Shown: piece by piece, positions 19,345 through 29,393 of the stretch
Layout: every line of letters starts with the position of its first letter
How positions within the stretch are numbered: position 1 is the first letter of the stretch
Source of the DNA: Nemertoderma westbladi
Taxonomy: Eukaryota; Xenacoelomorpha; Nemertodermatida; Nemertodermatidae
Length of the DNA stretch: 32,540 nt
NCBI GenBank assembly: GCA_032718475.1
Contig: JAUCBJ010002543.1
Location: 1-32,540, forward strand
Direction: 5' to 3'
The notes under the pieces: generated by a model
Told to the model about the DNA's origin: nothing
Databases searched by the model: none
Seen by the model: the letters and a program-made list of their open reading frames with translations, nothing else
Made by a program: the position numbers and the translations under genes

Positions 19345-20532
19345 TCAGTCTCTTTCTCTGATGACTATAACAAATTTGTTTGTGGTGAGGGAGTTTAGAT
19401 CCACAGCGTCGTCCCTGGAAATGTGTAGTACAGACAGATCTATCGCGGGTTTAAATAACTTTGATTTACTCGTCCGGGTTTTAGGTTTGACTTTCTCCGC
19501 TCCCTTGGCTTGTCTAATCTCAGCCGTGGTAAGATGAGGAGGCCATTCATCCTCTTCTTGACGTGGGAAGTCGGGTCCACCTAACCAGTCTGGAGTATCT
19601 ATCAGTTCCTGAGGGGTTGCTCCTCTAGAAGCGATGTTGGCTGGATTAATCGTCCCAGGGCAATGTCTCCATTGATCTACGTTAGAGCGACTAAGTATAA
19701 TGGCTACTCTGTTGGTAACAAAGACGCTGAACTGACAGACTTCATTGGTTATATACTCTAAAACGAGTAAAGCATCAGTCCAATAGACTGTTTTCTCCAG
19801 TGGATAGTCGATCTGTTCTGTTGCATTCTGGCCAATGGCTGTAGCATATAGAGCCGCCTTTAACTCCGCTCGAGGAACTCGTAGTTTGTTGTTTATCAAA
19901 GCCTTAGAGGTGACCAAGGCAACTTTAATTCCATCCGGAGTTTCAACCCTCAGGTAAGCTACTATACCTATTCCCATATCGCTGGAGTCTCCAAACACAT
20001 GGAGTTGATAGGAATATGTGGGGAGAACGTGACCAAAATATGAACGGGAAATCGTTAAGTTCTCGATGGATGGTAGAGAATCTTCCCATTTCATCCACTT
20101 CTTTAGTAGTTCTCCCTTAAGTGGATCATCCCACGAGTGGTTTTCAAGCCACATTTTTTGCACTAAGTTCCAAGCAACAAATATAACTGGACTAATAAAT
20201 CCCAATGGATCGAAATAAGTGCTCAGGATACTTAGACAAATCCGTTTACTTCTAACTGGATTATCTCGCTGTTTTAACTGGAAAAACAAGATATCTCTCT
20301 CCGTGTCCCATTTTAAACCAAGTGTTTTGGTTTCTGGAAGGTTGTCTTTGATGAGGTCTAGATCTTTAACACCTCGGTCTTCTACTGGGATCGATTCCAG
20401 AAACTCACGGGCGTTACTAGTGAATTTGGTTAGTCGAAATCCACCGCGTTGCAAGCACTCCACCGTCCCCTTGGCAACATCAATGGCTTCTTCCACCGAT
20501 GGGAGGGACTTTAAATTGTCGTCAAACATCAA
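19345..20532 (-). pseudogene. BEL/Pao element 2: RT C-terminal part and RNase H
   Basis: 395 codons open. RT motif C (MFDDN, about 20529-20515) lies at the 5' end. It is followed by GGFRLTKFTSN, LGLKWDTERD and STYFDPLGFISPV, all standard BEL/Pao landmarks in correct order. RNase H then shows YQLHVFGDSSDMG, PRAELKAALYA, VYWTDALLVLEYI and NPANIASRG, with its acidic catalytic positions present. The first Met is internal; the domain starts in another frame upstream (20529-20903), so a frameshift lies near 20575. Confidence 0.92.
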
Positions 20533-21239
20533 ACAGGATATATCCCGTTTGATGTTGTCGATAACCGCTTTAGGAAGGCGTATCGGTTGTCACCAGTAGT
20601 GGTACGCACTACTGAACAAGCGTTCGAGGGGCTCGAGATGATCCCGAAAGCCTGGATGGTCATCCAGTACTCCACCGGTTTTAGGTTAAGATCCCCTTCA
20701 GGCCACCACAGAAATCGTAGGCTGTCTCGATCCCTATCCAGCGCCTTGACTTGTAAGAACATGCCTTCTATATCCGAAGCGAAAGCGATAGAATATTGCC
20801 GTAATCTTAATAGTATTCCCAACAAGGATTGGAGTAAGTTGGTCCCCGGCAACAATTCGGAGTTCAGGGATTGGCCCATGTAAAGGGCGGAGCCGTCTAA
20901 CACTACCCGGACTTCGTTGGTTTACCGGGTTTGGGAACGTAATGGTGTGTTAGATAATACGTTCTCTCGGTTATGGGTGTTTCTTCCGGTACTCGCTCCG
21001 CGTATCCCTTATCGATAAACTTCTTCAGCTGGGTTTTATACATATCCCTAGCTGAAATATTGGCCGTAAAACGCCGATGTAGTTGCGCGATTCTCTTTTC
21101 CGCTAAAGGTTGGTTATTTATAAAGTTGGGTTCTCACCGTCGGAACGGAAGACCAATCTCATCTTTCAAAAAACGAGTAGTTGTTTCCTGAATCTGCTTG
21201 GCTCTCTCTTCCTCGACGGACAAAGCCTTGTCGTAGGAA
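20529..21239 (-). pseudogene. BEL/Pao element 2: RT N-terminal part (frameshifted)
   Basis: Between the protease stop and motif C. 21239 to about 21135 encodes a helical linker ending EIGLPFR (the PW/LPxR region before BEL RTs), then a stop. 21130-20925 continues RT with ITERTYYLTHHYVPKP. 20903-20529 holds VLDG-type sequence, the LNSELLPGTN motif, and motif A SDIEGMFLQV (about 20775). At least two further indels separate these pieces. Confidence 0.85.
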
Positions 21240-22073
21240 TTAGGCTCTATCTACGGCTTCTTGAGTAAAGAATCGTATGGCGTGTTCATCGTTAATTTTG
21301 TTGTTGTATCGCTCTACCACTTCGTTCAATTCGTCATTGTAGTTGAATTGTCCTCCATGATTGATGAGATGGCACAGGTTTACTTGGTTTAACCAAGTGT
21401 CATTTTCGGTGAGGAGGTCAATTGTATTTTCCTCGTCATATAACTGAGTGATATTGTCATTGTCTGAGGAGTATGTTGTTCCCTCAGTTGTGGTTTCTCC
21501 CTCACTAATTTTTTCTTCCCATTCACTCACCTGATGTTCCCTCTCCTCAGGGAGTCTTTCCATTAGTGTTCTACGGGAAGGTCCAGTGAAGTACCAACCT
21601 ACTCTCGTTCTTCCCGCGTATGTTTGTAAGGGTTGTGGTCGAGCAGGCCCTTTTTCTAATATCTCAAGCGCGTCGTGCGCATTTTGGCCGATTAATATCT
21701 GTACCCCTGGGTAGTCGGTGGTGAATCTAGGGATATCATGCTGCTGTGTAAAATGGTCTTCATCCCAGTTGTAAGGTTTCACTTGGCTGTTAGCAAAGTT
21801 CTTTATTGCCACCATTTTTACTGACCTTATGCTATGTTCTCCTAGTTCATTCTGGGGAGTGGACAACGCACCCACATAGTAATCTGTAGCTACTGTGGAT
21901 TTCCAAACCTGCATAATTCCTGAAAGGTTCAACTTAGTTCGGAACTTGGGTTGTCCAGCAAAGATATCTTTGGCAAGTTCTTTGTCGATGAATGTACCCG
22001 TGCTGCCGGAGTCAAGGAGGGCGTTTACTATAAGACTTTTCCCTAGTCTGTGGACTCTCAGCTGCACTACCAA
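21240..22073 (-). pseudogene. BEL/Pao element 2: aspartic protease and linker
   Basis: 277 codons. The retroviral-type protease motif ALLDSGSTGTFID lies near residues 18-30. It continues with IKNFANSQVKPYNWD, VQILIGQNAHD and TRVGWYFTGPS, the usual order after a BEL protease. An acidic linker follows (SEGETTTEG, NDNITQLYDEENTID). The protease frees gag and pol products inside the particle. It joins the zinc-knuckle frame upstream through a frameshift near 22100. Confidence 0.92.
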
Positions 22074-22139
22074 GAATTCCCGGATTCCGATGTTGGAAGT
22101 CGGCGCTTTCCAAGATGGTTGCCGGTCCGGAATAGTCAG

Positions 22140-23021
22140 TCAAGGATCTACTTCCCTGGCTTCAGTCTCATACGTAAGTGCTCGATACACTGCGGTGTTT
22201 ATCATATAACAGGATTCGTTTTCGTCGGAGAATTCGTCCGTGTAGAATCCTTCCATCTCAGAGCTGTGGTCAGTGTCGTTCACATCACTGAATTGGACAT
22301 GTATTCCGAGCTCACTTACCTGGCTCGTAAGGGTTCTGTCGAATTCTGTGTGCAGCACGATATGATGTTTCACACCGCACTTAGCACACCTCGCGTAACA
22401 GGTCTGCCGTTGGTGTCCTTGTCTGAGACAATTATAACACAACCGCTTATCCCACATGACATCATGTATATCCTTTAATGATTTCTTCAAGAATTCATCG
22501 CACCCACTCAAGCAATGGGGCCCGTCGCACAACGCACATTTGGGTTTGATGTTACTTACTTTAACCTGTGTGGTGTTGTGCACACTTGTTCTTTCCTCGG
22601 GCTTTCTTCCATGAATTCTCTTATGAGACGTAGGAGGAGTTGTTACCAGTTCTCTTCTGTCACTGGTTCGAGACTTAAATTTACTTACGTCTTTTCTTGG
22701 TTTGTTGACATAATAAGATCTTTCGGTGTCTTTCCTGCTGTTCTCCTCGTGGGAGGTTTGGCTTTCGCCATCGTCTGTATATGTATAACACACTGGTGTT
22801 ACCTTTCTCCTAGAAATGGGTTTTTCACTCACCTTATTTTCCGGTGTCTTCTCCCGGGACTGCTTTAGGAGCTGTAATCTTACTTCTCCATTTAAGAATG
22901 ACAGGAGATCAGCCATGGTAGGGTCCCTTTGTTGCTGGTCCATCATATAGAGAACTCTTTTGTCACAACGAGTACCTACTCCACCCTTTGGTAAAGTAGA
23001 TGCAACGGCTCCAACAACCAT
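22140..23021 (-). pseudogene. BEL/Pao element 2: gag C-terminus with zinc knuckles
   Basis: 293 codons. A basic, Lys/Arg/Ser-rich middle (about 22850-22580) is followed by CALCDGPHCLSGC, the canonical knuckle CYNCLRQGHQRQTC (CX2CX4HX4C) and CAKCGVKHHIVLH. This is the nucleic-acid-binding end of a BEL gag. The frame starts after a break near 23030-23078. Confidence 0.92.
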
Positions 23022-23077
23022 AGAACTCTGATATTCATGAGACTTACCTAGCCAATCTAACTGTCCAATGTAACAAT

Positions 23078-23464
23078 CTAACAGATCTCCTGGATCTCAT
23101 CGGAAAATTCTATAATCCCGCTGCTAAGAAACTTTCGGGGCGCTACTAATTTCGCATACAAATACCTAGCTATGTTAGTCCTATTACCGTACCTGATGTT
23201 TAGTGTATCCCAAACTTGTCTTAATCCATCTGGATGTCCAATAAACTTTAACGCCATTAACTTGGGAGGTCCTTCCAAGCACTCGATGAGGAATCTAAGT
23301 TTCTCTCCCTGGGATAGTACAGAGTTCTGTATGTTATCTTTATAATATTCATTAAAAGGTAACCATTTCATCTCATCTCCATTGAACTTGACGATCTCTC
23401 CCGCCTTTACCACTTGACGGGCTTCGGTTCTAGCCATTTGACGCATAAAACTTTCTTGGGCCAT
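23078..23464 (-). pseudogene. BEL/Pao element 2: gag core (DUF1759-like)
   Basis: 128 codons with the BEL gag core pattern: VKFNGDEMKWLPFNEYY, LSQGEKLRFLIECLEGPPK, and a YG segment (LNIRYGNRTNIARYLYAKL). The ATG at 23464 is probably internal to gag: upstream coding (23473-23747) on the same strand looks like the preceding coiled-coil part in another frame. Confidence 0.88.
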
Positions 23465-23472
23465 TGTATTAT

Positions 23473-23747
23473 TTAATATCGAGTTATCGGTATATAAATT
23501 TCTCTATAAAATTCCTTAATAGGGTTTACTATAGGGGTTTCTACTTCACTAGCAGTATATATGCGTGTAGGCTCCACACCTTGCGCATGAAAGACTTCAG
23601 ACCTAACAGGTTGACACATTGTTACAGGGGGTGGTGGTATACCCATTTGTATATTTACTAATTTATCGCATTCTAACGCAATACTATGTTGCACTTCTTC
23701 CAGTTCTAACCTACTCTCTCTTACTGTTCCCTTTAAAACAACTGAAC
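23473..23747 (-). pseudogene. BEL/Pao element 2: gag segment just left of the solo LTR
   Basis: Minus-strand frame with VRESRLELEEVQHSIALE, a helical segment, then a Pro-rich part, ending at a stop at 23473. At its 5' end it is cut by the LTR at 23753. The frame on the far side (from 24877) shows similar character, consistent with one gag gene split by the insertion, with an additional one-base slip. Confidence 0.65.
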
Positions 23748-23752
23748 AGTCC

Positions 23753-24871
23753 TGTAAAAGCTTTTGCGGACATAAGAAGTCATTTTTACACGCAATGTAC
23801 CGTGTCGGTGCTTTGGTGCACATAACAAGTCATTTTGCTGCAATTCGCTTAATACTCTAAAAGATTGGAGCTCAGATGACGAAATCTGTCAGCTGATTCA
23901 GTGTCAACGTGGAACCTTTCTTTGTTCTGCCTAGCTCAGCCAATCAGAGCGATTTTCACTTTATTTCTGACAAGGCCTACGGAAAACCGCGCAATGCATT
24001 ACGGTTTATGTTTACCTTTCTGAGCCAGAGTGAACCGGCTTGGAAATCTTCTGTACTTCTGTTGTAGAAGTTTCAGACTTTGGCCTAGAACATCTGATGG
24101 CTTTGATTACAAGAACGTAAAACTATTAACATATTGCACACATTGAACATTGCTGCACATGGAACACTGCATAAGTAACATATACTGATTGTTCACCGCA
24201 TTATTTTACTTCTGTTATTAATTGTTGTTATATGGATATATATTGCTGATATATTTGGAGAATAACGATAAATAATCATAAACCCCCAATCTTCTTGATT
24301 AATGAAGGTAAGAGGGAACGGTTACCTGTAGCAATTGCGACTTACATTATAGTGGTTTATATGTGAATTAAATGCTATTTCATAGTTCCTACATGTGTCA
24401 GTTGCTATCCTCCTTATATATGATCAAATTCAGTGACGGTCGGCAGGTCAGTGTGAAGTAGTGTGAAGTCGTGTGAAGTAGTGTGAAGGTTAATAAAGCA
24501 TCTCCTAAAGAATGCGCTTTTTACGAAACTCAGTAGCCATCTAGTTGTGATTAGTATAAGTCATAACTCTGTTTTTATACTTAAAGCGCCACGTCCTACA
24601 GGAACTGTTAATATTTCCCCGAAAGTAAATATATTGTCAGAGATTATATAGTAACGATCAATCGAATAATACAGTAGATCTACACTGCAATCACTTTCAA
24701 AGCATCCGAATCCAGTCTCCCTTAACTGTGGGTGAATGATCGCGCACAGACTGGCTTTGGCGGATGTAACTTCAGTACATTAAATAATTGGTCTAGGCTA
24801 AAGTCGATTTATAAACAAGAAGAGAAATAAAATTGGCAGGTTAAACTGCTAAAGGTCTAAAAGCACGAACA
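23753..24871 (+). mobile_element. Solo LTR of the X-associated LTR family, inserted in BEL 2 gag
   Basis: 1119 bases bounded by TG (23753) and CA (24870-24871). They are flanked by identical 5-bp target duplications AGTCC at 23748-23752 and 24872-24876. In the plus direction it has a TATA-like CTTATATATGA (24413-24423), an initiator-like TCAGT about 33 bases later (24448), AATAAA (24492-24497) and a long U5. It aligns in inverse orientation with 11011-11752, which lacks about 400 bases of U3. No internal region is attached, so it is a solo LTR left by recombination. Its boundaries are exact because both TSDs survive. Confidence 0.88.
24413..24423 (+). promoter_or_regulatory. TATA-like element of the solo LTR
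   Basis: CTTATATATGA, about 25-33 bases before an initiator-like TCAGT, and followed by short GTGTGAAG repeats (24450-24487) and AATAAA at 24492. The same order is conserved in the other LTR copy. Confidence 0.55.
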
Positions 24872-24876
24872 AGTCC

Positions 24877-25404
24877 CTTCAAATTCTCGGACTTGCTGGG
24901 AGGCTTTATTTTTAGTGCTCTTCAGCTGCACGAGCATCTGCTCTATCTCCCGTCGTCCCTCGTCCATCCACTCGACCGCAGAGGCGGGATTCGCCAACAT
25001 AGTGGCTGGATGGCACATCGGGACGATGGGGGACAGTTTGTCTATAATGTCTTGCTCGGCTCGGCGTCCAGGACGGTTTGTGATTCCGTCAGTTGTCTAC
25101 TGGGCACAGGTAATTTGGTACTGTGCAGAGGGAATTTAGAGTTAGGTTCTGGAAGTACAGGTGTCTCTGTCACAGAGGGAATGGCTTCGAGGACAGGCCT
25201 AATTATTTCAGGTTCATCTACTATAGTAGGGAGTCCTTTTATTCTAATAATTTGGTCTGTAGGCTCGGGATTACTTAAGTCTACACTAGCTAGTTGCCTT
25301 CTCACAGCTGGAGGCAAATTAGGCAACTTCTGCCGGTTCGGCGCTCTTCTACGTCTGCTGGAACGAGATTTATTTCCTCTACCTTCAGGATCCGTTGTAT
25401 CGCC
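24877..25404 (-). pseudogene. BEL/Pao element 2: gag segment right of the solo LTR
   Basis: Two overlapping frames. 25326-25042 encodes a Pro/Glu-rich part (PNLPPAVRRQLASVDLS onward). 25075-24877 encodes a helical part with ASAVEWMDEGRREIEQMLVQ and runs to the LTR border. 25404-25330 is basic (RSSRRRRAPNRQK). A frameshift near 25050 separates the two frames. Assigned to gag by position and strand. Confidence 0.6.
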
Positions 25405-26022
25405 TTAATCAGAGGAGGTAAATCCCTGTCTTCTGGGAGTAGATCGACTCAGCATCTGCATCTGAGTAGCTGTTCTCTGTTTATTTAAGTAATCTTGCTT
25501 CACTTGAAGATTTTCCAACTCTAGTTGGGTTGTCTCTTCAGATGCCTTCCGTTCTGCTTCTACCGCTTTTCTTTTAGCTTCTGCTGCTGCAGCTGCCGCT
25601 TTTCTCTCAGCTTCTGCCGCTGCCGCGGCCGCTTTTCTTTCAGCTTCTACCGCTGTCGCTGCCGCCTTTTTCTCAGCTTCTGCCGCTGCCGCTGCCGCTT
25701 TTCTTTCAGCTTCTGCTACCGCCGCTGCCGCTTTTCCTTCAGCTTCTGCCGCTGCCGCTGCCGCTTTTCCTTCAGCTTCGGCCACTGCCGCTGCCGCTGC
25801 CTTTCTGTCTTCTATCTGTTTTTTCTTTAGTTGTTCTTCTTGTTCTATAGCGATGAGGATGCTTTCATCAAATTTAGCCTGCTCCGCGGCTAATATTTCT
25901 GCATCTAACGAGTCCAACACAAATTTGGCTCCCTCACTATTGGGGTGAAGTCCGGATAGCCGTCTCCTTAGCTCTTTATCACCTATAAATTGTTGATAGT
26001 TCGAAAGATAGATGTCAATAGC
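25405..26022 (-). pseudogene. BEL/Pao element 2: gag N-terminal region with Ala/Glu-rich coiled coil
   Basis: Open on the minus strand from just after a TAG near 26023 to the stop at 25405. It begins AIDIYLSNYQQFIGDKELRR, then an acidic helical part. About seven near-identical 11-12 residue units of the form KAAAAAAEAER follow (about 25800-25550), then QLELENLQVKQDYLN. The repeats predict a long uninterrupted charged alpha-helix or coiled coil, a feature of many BEL gag N-termini. The repeat number is a multiple of whole codons, so the frame is kept. Confidence 0.7.
25545..25806. repeat. 33-36-bp minisatellite in gag
   Basis: About seven copies of a unit such as CTTTCAGCTTCTGCCGCTGC plus about 13 bases. 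It encodes the Ala/Glu/Lys helix on the minus strand, and the opposite strand reads as a meaningless Cys/Arg/Phe repeat. Confidence 0.85.
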
Positions 26023-26119
26023 GTCCTACTTCTGAGGTTTCTCAGATATAACTTCGCCTTCCACCTGAGAAAAGGTAGCGTCTGTTTATGGTCGCACGCA
26101 CAGTTAGCTGAACTTTCCA

Positions 26120-26539
26120 TTATGTCGTTCCCTGGACTTTAAGACTCACCCGTTGGAACCAAGTCTTTACGGCCACTTGCAACGACGTGTCTTGGCTTCT
26201 TTTTGAGGCTTCCTCAAAGGCTGAAAGGATTAGCCTGATCCGTAAGATTCGTTCTCGTACTTGATAAAGCAGCTCTCCCTGCTCTTGAGGTCCTTGACGT
26301 TGTTGAAACAGGTGTTCCTCTAATCGCTCCAAAGACCTGAAGAATCCCTGGACATATCCTGCTGCCGACCTCTTCCACACAGGTGGATCTCGAGTATCCT
26401 TTACTACTCCCATCCTGTATAAGTCCTCCCATGCAGCTTCCGATAAATTAAACGGGAGTCCGGGTCCGGGGAAGTTCCATTGCGCCCCGACAATAGACCT
26501 CAGTTCCTCCATCGTGTATCCCGCATGGCAAAATGGCAA
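26120..26539 (-). pseudogene. Probable first part of BEL 2 gag or leader ORF
   Basis: 139 codons from an ATG at 26539, ending at 26120. Helical with MEELRSIVGAQWNFPGPGLP near the start and Leu/Arg/Glu-rich heptads later. It resembles no named domain I can place. Its strand and its position just upstream of the Ala-rich gag region suggest it is the start of that gene, separated by a degraded 100-base stretch (26023-26119). It may instead be part of another element. Confidence 0.45.
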
Positions 26540-26964
26540 AATGGAACACTTAGTAATGCACTGTTAACACGCTGTTACATATTTGTGACTGTAATTAATT
26601 AGTAAAATTAAGAATTTGTACGCAGCATAGCGGAGAGTAGTTAAGGTAATAATTTAGAGTACCGTAAACTATTCACGCTGGGCGGTTATTTGAATTAGTG
26701 GGCAATAAGTTAGATCGCAGTATACAGTACGCAGAACACATTAGTAAATTGCTGGCCTAAAGGCAAGTTTAGTCCCATAGTAGGTATTAGCCGTAAATAA
26801 AAATGTACCATTTTTGATTATTTAAATATTCTCACATTTACACATTCCGTTAGGGAACCCCAGTATTTGCGATTAGATTAGATTAGAAAAGATTATTAGC
26901 GCGTTTTAACAGTAAGATTAGGCCATAAGAATACACTCTGAGTGTAAAGCCTCTCACACTCGTC
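26540..26964. other. AT-rich non-coding stretch; expected place of a BEL 2 5' LTR
   Basis: No gene seen. Read on the minus strand, TGTGAGAGGC (near 26955) to TTAACA (near 26563) would give TG...CA ends, but I found no matching copy near 17.6 kb and cannot confirm an LTR. A GATTAGATTAGATTAG-like short repeat lies near 26872. Confidence 0.35.
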
Positions 26965-27221
26965 TTAAGTAAGCTTAGGGAGCCGATTCGGGTTTATTGT
27001 TTTGGTTATTCCCGCGTGGCTCAACGTCCTTTCCAGTTCCTTTTGATCCAGCGCAACAACGTCTAGTTGACACGCCAGATCTATCTCTAACTCCCGTCTC
27101 TCTTTCACGGAGGATGTAGCGGACTTATCGGTTGCGACAGACTCCCGTCGCCTCTCTGTCCTACTAATTTTCCCCCATTTACTGGGGTTTCTACTAACCG
27201 ACGACACCGAATCCTCGGGGT
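26965..27221 (-). pseudogene. Minus-strand ORF fragment, unknown, abutting BEL 3
   Basis: About 85 codons, open to the junction near 27222. Basic, Ser/Arg-rich N-terminal part (SKWGKISRTERRRESVATD) followed by an amphipathic helix (LACQLDVVALDQKELERTL). It looks like a gag N-terminus of some LTR element, but this is impression only. Coding on the opposite strand starts directly beyond it, so a breakpoint lies at about 27222. Confidence 0.4.
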
Positions 27222-27635
27222 TAACCGGACAACTGCAAGGCGATGCAGCGAAACTAGTTCAGAACTTTTCTCAAACAAACAACGATTATGAAGAAGCCAT
27301 TAAATTGTTACAAGACACTTACGGCAAACCACAACTGATTCTTCAATCTTGGCTCCATACGATTTTGGATCTCGAAGAACCTAAGGCAACATCTCGTGGG
27401 TTAGCAACGTTTCGAGCGGCCTACAAGGCACAGGTACGTGGGATTCGTAGCCTAGGCAAAAATGTTGAGGACCGGGGTATATTATATATACGCCGAAGTT
27501 TAAGTCCGTAAACTTCCGCCGAAGATCCGCGATAACATAAACCAAGCGGCGCGAACCACGTACTGGAATTTTGACGACCTTCGGAAGGCCATACAGTAAG
27601 AAATTGAACAACTGGATGCGATAGAAACTGAACAA
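27222..27635 (+). pseudogene. BEL/Pao element 3: gag core (DUF1759-like), 5'-truncated
   Basis: Coding is recognisable from about 27222: TGQLQGDAAKLVQNFS, NNDYEEAIKLLQDTYGKPQ, then a helical stretch, the pattern of a BEL gag core. A stop at 27509-27511 and a frame change near 27500 interrupt it. The start of gag and any 5' LTR are missing at the breakpoint. Confidence 0.85.
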
Positions 27636-27638
27636 GTA

Positions 27639-27955
27639 GTGGTACCTAAATGGGGAAAAGGAATTAATGGTAGTTCCTCAACTACTGGCGTAAAGGGAGG
27701 AACAGTTGGTTCGTTCGGAACTTCTTCCAAATCCACCCCAAAGATGCAACCAGGTAATGTTAATTCGAATAAGGTTATCCACTGTTTTCTCTGTTCGGGC
27801 AAATATTCAGTTCGGTTGTGTGAGCGATATACAACCGCAACAACGAAACAAATGCAAGTCGATGAAAATAGATTATGTTCTAATTGTCTGCAATCAGAAC
27901 ACACCCCTGGAGCGCAGTGTCCAACAAGAACCGTTGTTAGGTGTGTGGTGGATTC
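27639..27955 (+). pseudogene. BEL/Pao element 3: gag C-terminus with zinc knuckles
   Basis: Low-complexity Gly/Ser/Thr linker, then CFLCSGKYSVRLC (a knuckle with His replaced) and CSNCLQSEHTPGAQC, arranged like a BEL gag end. The frame is lost after about 27935 and the protease lies in the next frame. Confidence 0.85.
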
Positions 27956-28330
27956 CTCCATATGGTTCTTTATGGTGATAATAATAGCACAAAACCTTCA
28001 ACTAAACCCTCTATACCATCCTCGGTTTCCAGTCCAGTTTGTGATGGACAATCTACTCTATTACCTACTGCATTGGTTCCGATTGTCTACAACGACGAAT
28101 TGAACCTATACAACGTGCATACACTACTCGATCATGGTTCACAACGAACGTATATGCTTCGACAAATAGCGAAACTTCTAAAACTACGAACGCTAGGCCA
28201 AAATATATTATCCGAAGATAGTTTCAGCGGTGAAGGTTCACCGGAAGTATTTGACGATGTTCAATTTTCCGTTTTAACCTCCGACAGTTTAATCAACACT
28301 AAGCTTGTCTCGTTGATAAGCTTCCCTTAG
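27941..28330 (+). pseudogene. BEL/Pao element 3: aspartic protease
   Basis: 130 codons. TALVPIVYNDELNLYNVHTL leads into LLDHGSQRTYM, where the active-site triad normally reads D-S/T-G; here Ser/Thr is replaced by His, which should abolish activity. LTSDSLINTKLVSLISFP ends the segment. TAG at 28328-28330 closes the frame. Confidence 0.85.
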
Positions 28331-28848
28331 GGTTATCGACAAGTAGTCGATCAGATGTTGTAAATAATTTACGATTAAATTGATTTAAATTAGCTTATCC
28401 TTGTGCTGGTGATTCAGTATCTGAATCAAAATATTGATCAGCACCAATTAACAATCCTAAATTGATAATTGGTGCTGATCAAAATTTTGATTTTGTCTCA
28501 GCTACTCGTATTAATGAAACCGATTTATATGTGTTACCTTCTAATTTAGGTGACATTGTTGCAGGCCATGATTTATGTCCTGTTAATAACATTTCGAATG
28601 AATCTGGTGAATCTAATGAATTATGTAATATTAATATTAGTCTTCTTACTGTCTGTAACAATAATAGCCATAATGTTTTACTAATAGTGATAACATAGAA
28701 AAGTTATGGAGTTTAGATACAATATGAATACAATTTCCAGACATTATGAAACCGTATGTGAATTCGATTAATTCGTTTACCATGGAAACCTAATTGTAAC
28801 AAATTGCCCATTAATTATGGTGTTGCTGAAAAACGCCTCGAATGTACC
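28331..28848 (+). pseudogene. BEL/Pao element 3: protease-RT linker, left of the TTAA insertion
   Basis: Degraded. LIIGADQNFDF (about 28453-28490) is the counterpart of the IGAD segment after BEL proteases, followed by VAGHDLCPV. Several stops follow (28698 and beyond). The last part, in the frame that later continues into RT, ends at the TTAA at 28849-28852 where a piggyBac-type element is inserted. Confidence 0.75.
28426..28490. repeat. 25-bp inverted repeat with 15-base spacer
   Basis: Arms 28426-28450 and 28466-28490 are reverse complements at 24 of 25 positions. A further perfect palindrome GATTCAG-TAT-CTGAATC (28411-28427) lies directly before it. The right arm is BEL coding sequence, so the left arm looks like an inverted local copy. 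Confidence 0.85.
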
Positions 28849-28894
28849 TTAACCCTCCTATTAGTACCGGGCTATAAAATGTTGTACAAATACC

Positions 28895-28941
28895 GGGGGG
28901 GGGGGGGGGGTCATATTGACCCCCCCCCCCCCCCCCCCCCC
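28895..28941. repeat. G16-TCATATTGA-C22 inverted homopolymer hairpin
   Basis: A 16-G run (28895-28910), the short core TCATATTGA, then a 22-C run (28920-28941), forming one long G:C hairpin. A smaller version with GGGAGGGG and 18 C lies at 30227-30259 at the other end of the element. Confidence 0.9.
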
Positions 28942-29393
28942 ACCCTCTAAAATCTACAAATATTTACGAAAACGTCTGATTTTTTGTTTGTACGTAGGTA
29001 TCACTTGTCTGGATCCGACCGAAAAAAAAAATTCGAAAAAATGTAATGGGGTGGTTATATTGCAGCACAATTACAAGTAGTGCACAATTTTCACAAAATT
29101 TGAAAGTTACATTTTCGGCTAATTATTTTTCAATACAGGTTTTCTGGGGTGTAAAATACATTGAAAATATATAAAAATGATATGATTACTATAAATGGCT
29201 GTTTAGTCCTCTCTGCGTAGAAAAAAAATGAAAAAAACAAGTAACTAGCACTTTTCAGTTAGAACACAAAATTTTTAATTTACTTATACGATGCTATAAA
29301 TTCGTATTTTCAGGTTTTCAAGGGCGCTGATTCTAATGGAATACATTTCTAATATGCCAGATCATTGCTACTTGTTTTTTTCGGCGTAACTTG

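Noticed and set aside
23753-23823. N-terminal extension of the gag frame ending at 23473
   Set aside because: These codons lie in the solo LTR, beyond its precise border at 23753, so they are not gag.
11011-24871. A giant DNA transposon or Polinton/Maverick bounded by ~0.7-1.1 kb terminal inverted repeats
   Set aside because: The right repeat has its own 5-bp target duplication on both sides and lies within a split BEL gag. No Polinton polymerase, capsid, ATPase or integrase set is present. The repeats have LTR organisation.
24893-25408. 171-codon plus-strand ORF
   Set aside because: It lies opposite the BEL 2 gag segment, whose minus-strand product has better composition and context; the plus frame is a shadow.
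25525-25830. Plus-strand Cys/Phe/Arg-rich repeat protein
   Set aside because: It is the antisense reading of the Ala/Glu minisatellite.
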